A stretch of 64,000 bases of DNA from Clostridium sartagoforme (lineage in GTDB: Bacteria > Bacillota > Clostridia > Clostridiales > Clostridiaceae): positions 62,001-126,000 of the forward strand of contig NZ_SRYR01000005.1 in the NCBI RefSeq assembly GCF_004794105.1. The letters run 5' to 3'. The notes beneath the pieces were generated by a model. It saw nothing but the letters and a program-made list of their open reading frames with translations. It was not told the origin of the DNA and did not search any database. Position numbers and translations under genes: made by a program. Shown piece by piece: positions 63,686-64,000 of the stretch. Position 1 is the stretch's first letter; every line of letters begins with the position of its first letter.

Positions 63686-64000
63686 ATGAAAAAATATAAT
63701 TTTGAAGCAGAAATAAAAAAGCATGATGGAAAAGATGCAACATATATAGAGGTGCCTTTAGATATTGAAAAAGAGTTTGGAGCTAAGAGATTAAAGGTAA
63801 AAGTGAAATTTGATAATGTAGAATATAGAGGATCAGTTGTAAGGATGGGTTTACCTTGCTATATGATTGGAATAACAAAGGAAATAAGGAGCAAGATAGG
63901 TAAAAGCTTTGGTGATATAGTCAGTGTTGAATTAGAAAAAGATGAAGATGAAAGAAAAATAGAATTGCCAGAAGATTTTAAAGAAAAGCTTATATTAAAT
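63686..64000 (+). CDS. DUF1905/YdeI-like protein, 3' partial
   Basis: The 105 visible codons run off the window end. The first ~95 residues form the DUF1905 beta-barrel: YIEVPLDIEKEFGAKRLKVK, VEYRGSVVRMGLPCYMIGIT, KEIRSKIGKSFGDIVSVELE. An LPEDFKEKL start to the usual C-terminal YdeI/OmdA-like region follows. Members are linked to bacteriocin protection in a few species; most are uncharacterised. TAGGAG lies seven bases before ATG 63686. Confidence 0.85.
   Translation, partial: MKKYNFEAEIKKHDGKDATYIEVPLDIEKEFGAKRLKVKVKFDNVEYRGSVVRMGLPCYMIGITKEIRSKIGKSFGDIVSVELEKDEDERKIELPEDFKEKLILN

Overview
This is a strongly AT-rich Firmicutes chromosome segment. Shine-Dalgarno sites are strong, ATG/TTG/GTG starts are mixed, and the protein families point to Clostridium sensu stricto, near mucosal species such as C. 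perfringens or C. tertium. The species is inferred; no rRNA or tRNA is present. I see no phage, IS, integrase or CRISPR array.

Layout: (1) 1-10 kb: a 5'-partial AraC-type regulator with a collapsed GH39-like tail, a MATE pump, a berberine-bridge-type flavoenzyme, a nitroreductase, an OPT transporter, a pentapeptide-repeat protein, a small gene relic and an alpha/beta hydrolase. (2) 10-19 kb: a MarR regulator with its operators and ABC exporter, a membrane c-di-GMP protein (degenerate GGDEF, intact EAL), two HAD phosphatases, an acetyltransferase and a Nudix enzyme. (3) 19.5-27 kb: a sugar/glycerol-phosphate-type ABC importer with a metallo-beta-lactamase-fold enzyme inside the operon, followed by a 5'-nucleotidase-like phosphoesterase. 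(4) 27-28.3 kb: a CLC channel gene split by one in-frame TGA. (5) 28.3-49 kb: a glycan and mucin attack region. It holds a GH20 hexosaminidase and a 2077-residue LPXTG-anchored GH36-type enzyme with a cre site. A TPP riboswitch-tenA-hxlA-hxlB block and a FrnE-like protein follow. A 2025-residue M60 metallopeptidase with an internal dockerin, and an LPXTG surface protein with a cohesin-like N-terminus, end the region. (6) 49-51 kb: a second-type ribosomal protein S4 behind a Fur-like box, convergent with L25/Ctc. (7) 51-57.4 kb: an orphan response regulator of SARP/BTAD architecture, then a 1649-residue collagen-binding/SpaA-repeat adhesin. The adhesin promoter has two perfect 11-bp direct repeats just upstream of the -10. 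(8) 57-64 kb: a split YeeE/YedE sulfur transporter, L,D-transpeptidase, DegV protein, a choline-kinase-like protein, a class C26 amidohydrolase, a GNAT enzyme and a 3'-partial DUF1905/YdeI-like gene.

How the genes fit together: the secreted GH20, GH36 and M60 proteins look like a host-glycoprotein degradation set. CcpA probably represses at least the GH36 gene. The M60 protein has a dockerin and no anchor of its own, and the next gene encodes an anchored protein whose N-terminus could be a cohesin; that pair is the best candidate for a small surface-assembly system. The regulator-adhesin pair is a second self-contained unit with a visible candidate operator. At least three families of short dispersed intergenic repeats occur; one keeps hairpin pairing by compensatory changes.
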